A stretch of 64,000 bases of DNA. Source: Gongronella butleri. Taxonomy: Eukaryota; Mucoromycota; Mucoromycetes; Mucorales; Cunninghamellaceae. Under the pieces are notes generated by a model that saw nothing but the letters and a program-made list of their open reading frames with translations, did not search any database and was not told where the DNA came from. The stretch spans positions 1 to 64,000 of the forward strand of contig JAIWZP010000019.1 in the NCBI GenBank assembly GCA_025201375.1, given 5' to 3'. Position numbers and translations under genes: made by a program. This document shows positions 9,244-20,474 of the stretch, one piece after another; position 1 is the stretch's first letter, and the number at the start of each line of letters is the position of its first letter.

Positions 9244-11590
9244 TTACAAGCGCGCTTGCTCCTTGGGCAGCAGATTCGCAGGCAATTCCACCTCGAGGCC
9301 AGACAGACACAATTGCGCAAAGGCTTTGCCTTGACGATCGACAATCATGCTCGTGATGCCACCGCCGCCTAATTTGGAGAGAGAGAGAGAGAGAGAGAGA
9401 AATGAGTGGGTGGTGAACTGTCCCCCTTTTTTTTTACGCGTTTTTTTTCCTAACCGAGCGAGTGTGTCAGAACGAAATTGAAGGCATGGAGGCCGGGAAG
9501 CTCGTAGCGCTTGACCGGGCCGTGGCAGTGGTGGCGCATGAACTCGCCGACGGCGTCCTCGGTGATGGAGCGCTTGATGTACGGCAAGAAGCGCGGGTCG
9601 CGTGCAATGATGCCAATGTTGGACACGTCGCCCTTGTCGCCGCTGCGGCCGAGTGCCACGTTGATCAGCTTGGTTTTGACGAGTGGTGTCCCTTTTTCCG
9701 GCTTGTATTCGGGGATTGCAGGCACGGGTGTCGGCGCCTGCCCAAAGGTCAACGCGTCGTCCCACTTTTGCCATGCAATGGTGCTTTCCTCGTTGTTCTT
9801 GCCCACCAGCACCTTGGTCTGCACCAATGTCTTGGGAATTAGTGCCGGGAAGTGCACCATGTTTGGCAGGATCTGCGGCAGTCCGTAAAAGCCCATGCCA
9901 GGCGCGCCAGATGTCACCATCTTTTTTTTAAAAAAAAAAAAAAAGACAGGAAAATGGATAAGAATAGGCGCATTTTTCGCATTTTGAGCGCATCACTTAC
10001 CGGATTGACTTCACGTGTAAAAATAGTCAACGCGCCAGGATTGCGATGACGCGCTGTGACGCGAAGAAGCACCTCACGAGACGATTGCTTGCTCGCATTG
10101 GGCCTGTAAAAAAAAAAAAAAAAAACGAGTAAGATCCGCTTGTGCTGCGGCACTTCAGCCTTACCCAAACAGTGATTCGCCGCCAATGGCCTCGACGTTG
10201 AAGGCAATAAAGTCTTCGATGCCTCGGCGGCGGAAAATGGCCGAGCAACGGTCGCGGATCGCATGGCCAATGGTGATTGCCTGCGCAGAAACGCGAATTT
10301 AGTCTCAATTCTTACATTTTTTTTTTTTTTGTTGACCGTGTCTGCTAACCTTTTCCTTGGCTTCCTCGCCGGCAATAAACAAGTCACCGCTGGATTGCCA
10401 TGTGTCAATGTAGATGCCGCAGCACTTTAGCCATGGCGTGGGTGGTAAGCCCTTTGTGCCTGTCACCTTGACGCGATTCTGGCCCACCTGCTCGAGTTTG
10501 ACCTGGCGCAAGTCCACAATGACCTCGGGCATGATGTAGCGCGCGGGGTCCATGGTCTCGTACAAGATTTGCTCCGACACTGTGGCCGGCGTGACAATGC
10601 CGCCCGTGTTTTCTGGCTTGGTCACCGTGAAATGTCCAGCACGATCAAATTCGACAATGGGGTAGCCCATATTCGAGTACCCGCCGTGCCCGGCTTGTGT
10701 GACCAGGCGCCAATCCGTGAAGTTGCCTTTTGACAAGATGAAAAAAACGCGTTAAAATCAAGATTTGATTATAAAAGAGAGATGTTTTTTTACCACCGGT
10801 GGCGTGGCATCCGCACTCAATGACGTGGCCCGCGAGCGACGCGGAGGCAAGAAGATTGTGATATTGTGGATCTTGTGGATTCCAGCCGAATTCGTGCATG
10901 AGCGGCCCGACTGTGAGTGCCGAGTCGACCGTGCGGCCAGTGATGACAATTTGAGCGCCTTGGGCGAGCGCCGCAGCGACGCCGCCGGCGCCCAGGTATG
11001 CATTGAGCGAAATGATCGAGTGATCGTCCGAGGGCATCCTGTCAGCCTCAATTGTGTGCTGCGTCGTCGACAGCGGCGAGAACGACTGCAATTGGTTGCC
11101 ATATTGCTCTTGCACGTCGGAAATCATGCTTGCCGCCTGACCCTGCAACAAATCGTCGCCAACGACAATCGCCACCTTGATCTTGTCCTCCAAACCTTGC
11201 TCCTTCAAAACCGCTTCAATCGCGTCCTTGCACGTGAAAGGATCCAGCGCGCCCGCATTCGTCACAATCTTCGTCCCGGTCTTGGCAATTGTCGGCAACA
11301 GGTCGGGCAACGTGTCCTTCACAAAGAGCCCAACGTAATCCTCGCCGGGCTCACCCCCGCGCCGTAATCGTTTGGCCGCGAAAATGCCCATTGTGATTTC
11401 TGGAAAAAATAGACAAATTTGTTCGTGAGCCCCCCCCCCTATTTTTTTCTTTTTATTCCCGCTTACCAGCCAGGTAGTCGGCCGTCAGGTAATCCAAGGG
11501 CGGCTGCGACTCGACGAGCTGCACAGCAGCTTCGATGGAATCTCCCCAAAACGCGCTGTAGCAACCAATGCGCACGGTATTCTTGGACAT
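9244..11590 (-). CDS. AtuA / DUF1446 family protein (acyclic terpene utilisation-like)
   Basis: Seven exons give 638 aa: 11590-11467, 11399-10794, 10726-10350, 10280-10165, 10103-10001, 9920-9455 and 9368-9244. It begins [13 protein letters not shown] and YLTADYLAG, typical of AtuA. Further conserved blocks are [29 protein letters not shown] and [13 protein letters not shown]. After about residue 480 comes the C-terminal AtuA-like domain ([19 protein letters not shown]). In Pseudomonas AtuA is needed for citronellol/geraniol breakdown; the fungal substrate is unknown. No signal peptide or membrane segment is seen. Intron 2 contains TTAACGCGT before poly-T. The 3' side (9219-9243) has three CGCGTC words in 25 bases. 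It is convergent with DAD1. Confidence 0.85.
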
Positions 11591-11895
11591 TTTTGAAAAA
11601 AATAAAAATGAATTGCTCAAAAAAATAAAAAAGCGAAAAAAAAACGCGTGGGAGGCGTCAGAAAAAAAAAGCAAGAAAAAGACAGGAGCTGAATGGGGAA
11701 ATTCGTCATCCGCGCACAAGGGTGAGAACTTTTTTTTCGCCCTGGAAGCCGGGCATGGCGTGTGTCATGATCAACATCACCAATTTAGTATCGTCGCAGG
11801 GCTCAATCTCAAATGCAAGTGTGGGGAAAGGCGCGCGAACCTTAAATCAACAGAGTGGGGTGCCATCGTCCCCCGAAAAATCCGGCTCTCTGGGG

Positions 11896-11928
<33 letters not shown>

Positions 11929-12540
11929 TCCACAGTGTCCTGGCTTAGACACAGATGAATAATGGCATGCTGTCTCCGTTTGGAATCAATAAAGGGATTG
12001 CCGTGTGCCATTTCGCGTGATCACATTAGTCATTGGCAGGCTCAAAAGACGGAAAAAGTGTTTTGAACGCCAAGTAAGATTCCATGAAGGTGAGCTTTAT
12101 TGGCAGCTGCGCTTGCTACCGTTTGCCGTTGGCCATGGACGTCGATGGAGGCGCAAGGCGCTTGAAATTGCCTCCCATGTGATTCTTTTTGAGATTGTGG
12201 CTCTTTTTTTTTCTTGGGATCAGCATTGGGCCGGAGGTACAGCTGCGATTGGATCAGAGCGAGTCGCGTCCCAGGGCCACCACCATCGCGTACAGATGCA
12301 GTAAAAAGGGGCAGACTGAATCTTTCCTGTTTTAATGCCGATTTTGAGCTTTTAAATGTCATTGAAGATGGGCACTCTTTCTGTCTACCTTTCTCGCTCT
12401 CTCTCGTTCTCTGTCCACGTCTATTTCTTGTTTTAAAAAACATGAATTTTTGACGAATTTGAAGCAATTTAACTGTGGATATCATTCTGGCTGCAGTTTT
12501 ATTGACTTGTGTTATTCCCTTGCTGATCGTTTGACTTGAA
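11591..12540. other. Intergenic region, no gene seen
   Basis: Upstream of the AtuA-like gene. It contains a T-tract at about 11900-11927 and low-complexity purine/pyrimidine runs. A minus-strand reading frame at 12042-12485 has no family-like features. It grades into transposon remains at about 12540. Confidence 0.4.
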
Positions 12541-12699
12541 TGACGCTGTCAGTCTCGATGACAAACTTGACAACAACAAAAATGACAACCTTGATGAGGG
12601 CAAAGACTGTATCAGCAATGTAACAATGGCCCACATGCTGACAACAATGTCAAAAATCGCGCCAATTCCGACGGCAACAACGAGAATGCCCCCGTCGTT

Positions 12700-14107
12700 G
12701 CTGTTCCCAGGCGTGGAATGATGTTCCCATCCATGGATGACGCGCGGAAGTTTATCGTGACTTACGGCAAATCGATCAACATTGCGTTTACTACCATTGA
12801 GAGCTGCGGCGGGCCTACCCCCGTGGCAAGCTTTTGATGGGATGCAAGCATTTTGGCCAGTATGAATCGCACCACGCCAAGCACAAGTCCAATGACAAGA
12901 AGCGACAGCTGGGCAAAACCGGATGCACGAGTCGCGTTTACGAAAATCGTCGATCAAAGGACGGCCCATGGCAAATCGGGCGCACAAGATGACCTGAACA
13001 ATCACAACTATCCAATTGCCAAGTTGTGCGCAGTCTATTCCGAGCATCGACTACTGAGCGCCCCTGTCAAGGACCAGATTTTGGAAATGATCCGCCAAAA
13101 TGTTGGCGATCGCACCATTACTGCCACTGTCAACGCGCAGCATGGCGTCGAGATTTTCGCAAAGGACGTTGCGAACATGCGCTTCAAATTTGACGGAATG
13201 CACGAGGAACTGGTTCACCAAATGCTCGATCTTATAATGCGTTTACAGCAAAAAGGATACGATGTCAAGTTTTTATGACAAACAAAAAGGGACAAATCAC
13301 CACGTTTTTCTTCGCACGCGCGCGCACGATCAAATTGGTCCATCGGTTTTATCAAGTCTTGGTTCTTGATGCCACTTACAAGCAAAATCGCCACAAAATG
13401 CCTCTGGTGAATATGGTGGGCATAAACAATGTTTTTGGAAGCAAAAAGGTCTCCCTCGACATGTTTAGCATCGCTGCCTGTTTCTTGTCGAAGGTGACGA
13501 TCACGTTCTACGGATGGATTTTAAAGCAATTGGATGAAGGACCAAGATCAATGGGCTGGCTATGCCATCAACAGACTGCCAAACATGGACTGCCGCTCAA
13601 GCAATCGTGTGGAAGGATTTCATGGCGGCCAAATTTGTCCCTAAGCAAAGCATTCCAAGAACGCGATCGGTTGTATCGAAAGCTGGTAAGTATCCGGTGA
13701 CCTTTGCGTTTTTTACGGGATGTGGGCGTCTTTATGCTATAAGCATCTTGTTTTACGCTTAAAAACGCGTCACAATTCCGTAAAACCCGGTGTTTGGCAT
13801 CAAAGCGCATCCAATGAGTATTGCGCGCAAAAAAAAAAGGCGCGTTTATGAAAAAAAGTAATCATTAATATATTATTTGTATAGGACCACAATGCTCAGT
13901 TACAACAAGACCGAGACGTTTTCCGGCATAATCCGCACGTGGAAATTCACAGAGCTTCTGAAGCCAGTCAAAGTCGCTATATCTCGTTATGCATACGACA
14001 TCATTTTGAAGGAACTTGAGAAAGTGGTGAAGAAAGTGCGACCGTATGAGGCCTGGAAGTGCCAATCTCGAGTCGTTTTCAAGCTGCCTTGCGCGCACAT
14101 GATCTAG
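12700..14107 (+). pseudogene. Decayed FAR1/MULE-type transposase
   Basis: Remains of a Mutator-like transposase in shifting frames. At 12720-13000, MFPSMDDARKFIVTYGKSI and then, in another frame, a Cys/His-rich FAR1-like segment (CKHFGQYESHHAKHK, RVYENRRSKDGPW). At 13000-13278, NHNYPIAKLCAVYSEHR and DVANMRFKF, the region before the catalytic core. At 13345-13500, VLVLDATYKQNRHKMPLVNM and SIAACFLS, the first catalytic block of MULE transposases. At 13877-14107, ISRYAYDIILKELEKV then CQSRVVFKLPCAHMI, the SWIM-like zinc site, ended by a stop. At least two frameshifts and several stops make it inactive. It was probably one element with the OTU segment downstream. Confidence 0.75.
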
Positions 14108-14244
14108 CGTTCTAAACCAGTTGTGTTTGGTGCAATTGGTCTCTGCTGGTCGCTGAATAGCACACATGATGGTAAAAAAAGAAAAAGTCATGTAAAAATG
14201 AAAAAAGGACACGTCTAACCTCATTTTTTCCATTCTTTAAAGGA

Positions 14245-14659
14245 GTGCTGGCACCAAATGGCCTATGGTTTCCCCTCCATCCAAAAAGACAAGGTGCGGG
14301 ACGTCATCAATATTTTTCCCGATGGCAAATGCGGGTTCCGCGCACTGGCGTACATGCTAAAAGTAAAAGACCAAGATCAATTCAAGGTGGTGAAGCAAGA
14401 CATGTTGGAGCATTTAATGGCTCGGGAGGCGAGGTCCCAGAAGCACGGCATTTTCTTGGACGATAACATCGAAAAATTGAAAAATAGTCTGTTGATGAGG
14501 GATGAAAGCGTCACACGAGAATACTGGTTCACCACTGTAGACTGTGTGCAGCTTGTGGCGGACACGTACAATGTGGCTGTCGAAGTGCACACAGACACGG
14601 TCATTGGCAATAAAAAATTCGAAAAGGGCGTGCTTACTGTATGCCCTTCAACAATGTGA
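14245..14659 (+). pseudogene. OTU-type cysteine protease domain fragment
   Basis: Reading from GGAGTGCTGG at 14241, the frame gives YGFPSIQKDKVRDVINIFPD and then GKCGFRALAYML, the catalytic Asp-Gly-x-Cys motif of OTU deubiquitinases. Further on come YWFTTVDCVQLVADTYNVAV and a stop at 14657-14659. The C-terminal segment that should carry the catalytic His is not in frame, so the domain is truncated. OTU domains are often fused to MULE transposases in plants and fungi, and the adjacent MULE relic supports that origin. Confidence 0.7.
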
Positions 14660-15149
14660 CCTAAAGAGCCTACCTACACGATAGTGTCCTGAGAGTGCGG
14701 TCAATTGATGATTTGTCTCTCTTTCCAGGTAAATTTGCACTAAAAATCGGGGGTCGATCGAGCCGTTATTGTGGCATTGGCGATCAAAGTCGGATTTTAC
14801 TAATAACATGATATTCGCGATTATTTCTGGTCGGATGCCCTTGAAACTTGATTCGTCCGACAGGGAATCAGTTTTTACATCCTTTGTTGCAGTAGCGCAT
14901 CGTCCTTTTTCTTGACATTTTTCCAAGCGAGACGGTATTGAGATGTTTGATCGGGCAGCACAAGTGTGCTAAAGTTGCGTATCGACTTTGTCGCGCTGGG
15001 ACAAAAAGACACCCAGACGTGCCTCTTTCCCCCTTTATGTATTCAACCGGATTCAACAGCAACTTGACGCGCCAGAACCGAAATTGTGAATTTATGGGGA
15101 AACGTCGATTTTTTCGCCAACAGCCAAATTGACCCCCGGTTTCTACATT
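14660..15149. repeat. Intergenic with fragment of repeat A
   Basis: At 14742-14870 a segment ('aaaaatcgggggtcgatcga', then GGCGATCAAAG) resembles 3830-3960 and 39705-39830, i.e. a third, shorter copy of dispersed repeat A. No gene is seen. Confidence 0.5.
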
Positions 15150-16130
15150 TGTTCTGAAAAGAGAGAAGCCGAATGACCAAATGGCGGCAATGTTTTGTGG
15201 AGCTTCGCGCACTTGATGGCGCGTAAAATCGATTTTCAAAAACCCACGATTTTTCCAAGGGGTGCAGTCGAGGATTTGAAACTGGTCAATTTTAGGTCGT
15301 CAGATCACCACGTCATTCAATCACATGGTAGAACATGTCTGTTCACCGACAAAAATGCAATAAAAAACAGGAGTCAATTGACTGATTTTGGCGCATACTG
15401 TAATCTACGTTATTTGACGTCTTGTTTTTGCCACAAGGCTGTCTCGATGAGAAATGGCACCAGCGCCTTGAAAGCCATATTAGCAAAGCGAGCATAGTCT
15501 GGCGCATACGTGAGTGTAAGTGATCGATGGAAATATCAAGTGTCAGCAGCATGAGCTCGTGTTAGAAAAGGACCCATTTTGTCTTCATTTTCGACGCGTG
15601 ATCATTCGCGTCTTGGTCGAGTTACACGCGTCTGCTCCTTATCAAATCTATGTACCTGGTCCATGACTTGCTGATGGACGCGCTGGCGCGGCTTCATGGT
15701 GCTTTTTTTGCGCAGAATTTGCGCGTGAACTTGAATCTTAAATTGCCCATTTGTCGACAACAAGCAATTTGATCCACCTCCTTTTGGTCACGATTGTGAG
15801 TTTCTCCTTGCGTCTATTCATGTGGAGATGTTTCGCTTCATTCTGAGGACCTATTTTTTGATTTTGGTTTGAGGGCCCGTCACGGCCAATTTTGTTCTTC
15901 GCGTGTGGCACGCCTCAAATGTGTCTGATCGTTGCTGCTGGCGTCATATTAGAGTTTCTAGCTTTCCGTTTCACCTTTGGACGCGTTTCGAAGTCTGTCG
16001 TGTAATATTTTTTCTAAACCAAAAAGCGAGTTCAGTGAAAATATTGAATTTCGCATCATTTGAACCGTTTACAATTTTGAATCACGGTGAAAACCGCGTC
16101 CGCTCGACGCAGATACGATTCTGCATTTTT
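15150..16130 (-). repeat. Dispersed repeat R1, copy a (reverse orientation)
   Basis: The reverse complement matches the copies at 28575-29470 and 53482-54372. Shared blocks in order on the minus strand: 'gccc/cctctcaaac' near 15875, the ACGCGTCGAAAAT block near 15595, the 'gactcctgttttttatt' block near 15370, the 'tcgactgcaccccttgg' block near 15265 and the GCGCCATC block near 15220. Identity is moderate, with many small indels. Every reading frame is broken. Confidence 0.65.
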
Positions 16131-16652
16131 TTTTATCACGCGCTCACGCCGCGTCATTTTGACAAGTACTGGGTTATCCTGTAAAATCACGCATAAATAT
16201 TCATTTGGTAAGCGTACATGGATCATACATTGAGACAGCCAAATGGATGCAAAATGATGACCGGGCGTGTATCTTTGAGTGATTCAAAGTGCATCGCAAT
16301 CGAATATGATAACAATATGGTGCGCAGCGGCCGAAATTGTGAAAATATCGAATTTCTAGATAATTGCCCGTCCAGTCTCGAGTTTTTAATTTATTTCTGA
16401 ATAAAAGGCGACGAAACTTTCTCGTGTCCTCGATGACAAGCTTTCATGGGATGCTTTTACCAATAAAAAAGAGGGGGTGCTTAATGTATGCTTAAGATGG
16501 CTACAATCAGCGTTCATGGAGCTTGCCTGCCTCGATTTGCTTTGTGCGAATGGCTGCGGCGGAGGGCCAAAGAGGCGATTCGCACAGCCAGTCGATTTTA
16601 CTTTTTTCTTTTTGCGCGCTTTTTTTGTTCTCTAGGCTTTTTTTTTTTTCAT
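16131..16652. other. Intergenic, LAMTOR3 upstream region
   Basis: No gene is seen. An ATG at 16550 opens a short frame (MAAAEGQRG), which could be an upstream leader or an alternative first exon of LAMTOR3. The sequence from 16600 to the ATG at 16653 is very pyrimidine-rich. Confidence 0.4.
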
Positions 16653-17361
16653 ATGCAGCAGTCCTTTGTCGCCTCGTGTCAGCCCTATTTCCACCAGGGT
16701 CTCAAGGCCGCGCTGCTCACCGATCGCGACGGTGTTGTAGTCTTGAAAGGTAGGCCCATGACGGAAGCAAAAAAGCGGAAATGGCTCTTTTAAGCTCATC
16801 TTGGCTCTTTCTTTGTCTGTACGATAGCCCTTTCTGAGGATGCGCCCGACAAGGTGTTAGATCCTCTCCTCGTTACCAACTTTTCTATATCCCACGACCA
16901 AGTAAGGCAAGGCGGGCGCGACGTTTCCGTGTGATTTTCGGGTCCCTGAACAGAAAAGAGCGTCTTTTTACCTGGAAACAGAACCTGACGAGCTCTCTTT
17001 TCTTTTGATTACAGGCCAACAAGCTAGGGCTCGAGCGCAACCAGATGATTGTGAGCATGTTTGATCTGTATCAACTTGTGCAGCTGGATCAATCGCCACT
17101 TGTGATCACGCTGGTAGCGGACGCGGATGCCAACACGGGTAAAAATGATCCGAGGAACAACATACACGGGGCCGTGCGGAGCAATTGGGGGGCGAAGTGC
17201 GGCGGGACGGGGACGGCACAACCCGTGACGCGCGCGAGTGACTCACGCGCCCCATTGTTTTTGGTTTAGGCTTGTGGATGCATCTCGCGCGACAGCTGAA
17301 GCAAGAGACGGATCCACTGGTGGCGGCACTGCAGGAAGGACAAGACCATGCGCAAGAATGA
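16653..17361 (+). CDS. LAMTOR3: Ragulator subunit LAMTOR3 (MP1-like roadblock protein)
   Basis: Exons 16653-16749, 16828-16901, 17015-17138 and 17270-17361 give 128 aa, against 124 in human LAMTOR3. The roadblock/LC7 fold is recognisable: AALLTDRDGVVVLKALSE, then NFSISHDQANKLGLERNQMI, YQLVQLDQSPLVITLVA and DANTGLWMHLARQLK. LAMTOR3 pairs with LAMTOR2 in the vacuolar Ragulator complex that recruits Rag GTPases and TORC1. I chose 16653 because the reading preceding it comes from a poly-pyrimidine tract. The TGCAG right after the ATG could instead be a splice acceptor for an upstream first exon. A poly(A) signal AATAAA lies at 17421-17426. Confidence 0.88.
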
Positions 17362-18510
17362 CGATGATGATATCCCCCCCCCTTCTTGGCCTTTCCCCAT
17401 GACGTTTGTGTATAATCAGAAATAAAATTTGTGACAAAAAAAAAACCGAAATGCTTAGCCAACTTGCCATTGTTGGACGAGATGGTGCTACGGGGTCAAG
17501 GCAAGGCAAGACGGAGAGACCCTGCTTTGGGTGCTTTGATGAAAAAACACGTATGAATGTTGCATGGACGTGGGATTTTTTTTTTTTTTTTTTGGTGTTT
17601 TACCTTTTTGCCTTGGCTTTCTCGCCAAAAAAGGGGGCGCGGGTAGAGATGTCAAGTGATTTGTTGTTTTTTGCATTGTTCATGCAGCTCGTTTCCATGG
17701 TATTTTTCCCCCCATTCATGCCGCTTGAGACTATTTTGGCTCTGTCAGACGAACTTTGGGGCAAATGTCCCACTGTTCCCGACAAGGCAACCCTGACGTG
17801 GATGACGCGTCAATGATTCGACAGATGGAAAAAAAGAAAAGGGTTCTTTCGAACGTGTCGTTCTAATTGGAGACCATGAGGGTCCAATTTTCTCTGACTC
17901 GTCGAATCAAATGAGGCGCCGCAGGGCAAAACGTGCAAACAAGAGAAGTGTTAAAGTTGACGTGCTCTTTCTTGGCCCAAACACCAATCGGTGCATAGTC
18001 CAGGAAAAGATTAGAGGTTTTTTTTTGTTTTTTCCACGGCCGGACCTTGGAAAAAGATGACACGAGAAAAAAGGCAATGGTGACAACGCAAAGCCAAATA
18101 GAAAGACGACTTGGACCAATGGGCGCGGCTGCATTGTTTGTGAGACCCAAAAATGGGAGGGCAAAAGTCCCCCCTTGATTGTCCGCTGGGACTTTTTTTT
18201 TTTTTTTTGTAGCCCGCGGGCGGCGGCCATTGGTGGCAGTAGCAACCTTGGTTCCTGACACACAAGAGAGAAACTTGCGTCACCCCCATCCTGTTCAGCC
18301 CAGCATTTTTCGCTTTTTCCTTGCTCATGACTCGTTCTTTCTCGCCATCTTTCGAAAGAACGAGACACTTGTCATTCCCCGCAACCCACCATTCCATTGA
18401 GTCACCATAGCGTCAGTCCTTACCAAGCAGCGTTGCACCAATGGCACGCGTGGGCGTCAAATGACGCCAACGGGTTCACGATAATTTTTTTTTTCATGGG
18501 AAGCAAGCAA

Positions 18511-18547
<37 letters not shown>

Positions 18548-19238
18548 GGACAGAAGGATTAAGGTTGCATGAAAGGTATCGCACAGACACCCAAGGTTGG
18601 GCCCAGCCCCCCAGTCTCTCTCTCTCTCTCTCACTCTCTCCCCGCCTCGTCCAGCGAGGGTGAGAAAAAAAAACAGGGCCTCGTTGATGGAACACACTTT
18701 TTGTTGGTGGTTTGTTTCTAATCAAATGCCCTTTTTCGAAGCTTCACATGATTTTCTTTCGAGCGGCATGAATTGTGTCTCTTGCAATGGACAAAGAGCC
18801 GCTTAAAAACACAGGGCAGGTCCGCCAGGATCACGTCCAGAAAAAGGAAATTGCTTACACTTGTTGTTCAGGCGGCGCAAGGACCATACAGAGCGACGGG
18901 CGCTTGTCAATGGGTGTCGCAATGCATAAAATAAGTTTTCTGGTTGGGTACACACGGAATGCGGGGCAAGCGATGCTGATGGAGGGGGGGCCAAACTTGC
19001 TTTGTGAGCATGTGCCCTCCCTTTATAAATTGATCTTTTTTTTGGGCTCTTCTTTCTTTTTTTTTCTCTTTCCCTTGTCCATTTGCCCATCTTTTTTTTT
19101 TCTCGCGCGTTCTTTTTGCTTCCTTCCTTCGTCACTTTTTTTGTCTCTTTGTCGGTCCCCCACAGCCCATCCCCCTTTTCTTCCTTTGTCCCCTCCAATT
19201 CATCGTTTTTATCCCCCGTGTACGCGTCACCCAGCATC
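17362..19238. other. Intergenic, low-complexity tracts, no supported gene
   Basis: Contains T-tracts (17577-17594, 18188-18208), a long A-tract (18513-18544) and a (TC)n run (18617-18635). A minus-strand open frame at 17863-18261 would encode a single hydrophobic segment but has no ATG and includes a poly-A-encoded lysine run; I do not accept it. The last 200 bases are pyrimidine-rich with TATAAAT at 19024-19030. Confidence 0.4.
19024..19030 (+). promoter_or_regulatory. Candidate TATA box
   Basis: TATAAAT lies ~210 bases before the beta-trefoil gene ATG at 19239 and is followed by long pyrimidine runs as in fungal core promoters. The position is plausible but unproven. Confidence 0.35.
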
Positions 19239-20474
19239 ATGTCAGCGTGGTTTTATATTCAAAACACCATTACCGGCCATGTGATCTCAGCAAGCCGGCT
19301 GATTGAAGAGACCGGCGTCGATGCCGTGCGCTCACAAGTCCACGTCTATCCTTGCCATCAGACCGATGCCGAGCTGTGGCAATGGGATGGCCAATACATC
19401 CGCAACAAGGCGACGTCACTGGTGCTGGACGTGCGAAAAGGTACGCCAATAGCAGAGGAGAGGGGATAACGCGTCTCATTGCCCCCACTATTTTTGTTCA
19501 CGGCGTAAAAAAAGCGAGATGAGCTCATTTTTTTCTCTTTTTTTTCTCTTTTTTTTCTGTTTTTTTTAGGTCGGCTACGTCTCATTGAGGACACTGACAT
19601 TTGTCTGTACCCCGCCAAGCCCTTGGATCAAGCGCACAACCAGTTGTGGGGCACCGCAACAGCGTCACATCCATCGGGCCAATGGATTTGCTCGCTTTCG
19701 TACAAGGACTGGGTGCTGATGCAGGTCAATGACAAATTGGTGCTCTACCCGCACGAGCCGACGCTGGATGACCCTGACCATGCCAATGTGTGGCAGTGGA
19801 TCCCACAAGACGAATGGATTTCCACAGGCGCGGCCGCCGCGTCTTCTGCCTCTGCCACAAATCATTATCCAATTGCCGCCTCCACCACCAATCATCAAGC
19901 CATGCCCAACCTATCCACATCAGCTGACACCATTGAGTCAGAATTCCCGCCTCAGGGCCTGTCGCCTGCAAAGCGCGGCTCACAAGGCTCTGTGCATCTG
20001 CCGGGCTATTCCATTGATCAATTCAAAGATTATCACGATCGACTCTATATTGACCACGATGCACAACTTAGGTAGGGGCAACCTCCATAAAAAAAAGGGG
20101 GGAGCAAAGCGCTCAATTTTTTTTTATTTTTTTAATTTTTTTTTTTTTTGCCAATTGTAGTGACAAGGCCATGAGCATGGCCATTGCCTACCATACCTGG
20201 TCGCATCAGATGCTGGATCCCATCCGGGAAATGGACGATGAAGATGCATTGAAAGATAAGCTTTTGATGGAGGCGCAACGACAGGTAAACGGAAAATGAC
20301 CGCGACGCGTCACGATTTCTCACGCTGCCTTTTTTTTTTTTTTTTTTTTTGCCTCTTACGTAGGCCAAGACGATGTTGCTGACGACGGAACCGCACCATC
20401 ACAAGGAAGACACCGTCATCAATCTGACAACACGTTACGTCAACCAGCTGTACGAACAAAAAGTCAGCCCCTGA
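19239..20474 (+). CDS. Cytoplasmic ricin-B-like beta-trefoil domain protein
   Basis: Exons 19239-19440, 19570-20071, 20161-20284 and 20364-20474 give 245 aa. Residues 1-~140 look like a beta-trefoil lectin-type fold: WFYIQNTITGHVISAS at the N-terminus, repeated W/Q-rich turns ELWQWDGQYIRNKATSLVLD, HNQLWGTATASHPSGQWICS and NVWQWIPQDEW. A Ser/Ala/Thr-rich linker follows. A helical C-terminal part after residue 190 has MAIAYHTWSHQMLDP and NLTTRYVNQLYEQK. There is no signal peptide, so it acts inside the cell. It resembles a sugar-binding fold only; no toxin-type catalytic domain is present. Ligand and role are unknown. Introns carry ACGCGTC words and long T-tracts. Confidence 0.75.

Noticed and set aside
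12042..12485. 147-codon minus-strand open frame
   Set aside because: Low-complexity Lys/Gln/Ser composition and no motif; likely chance.
17863..18261. Minus-strand open frame with one hydrophobic segment, candidate small membrane protein
   Set aside because: No ATG, a lysine run from a genomic poly-A tract, no family match I recognise, and alternative frames across it look equally plausible.
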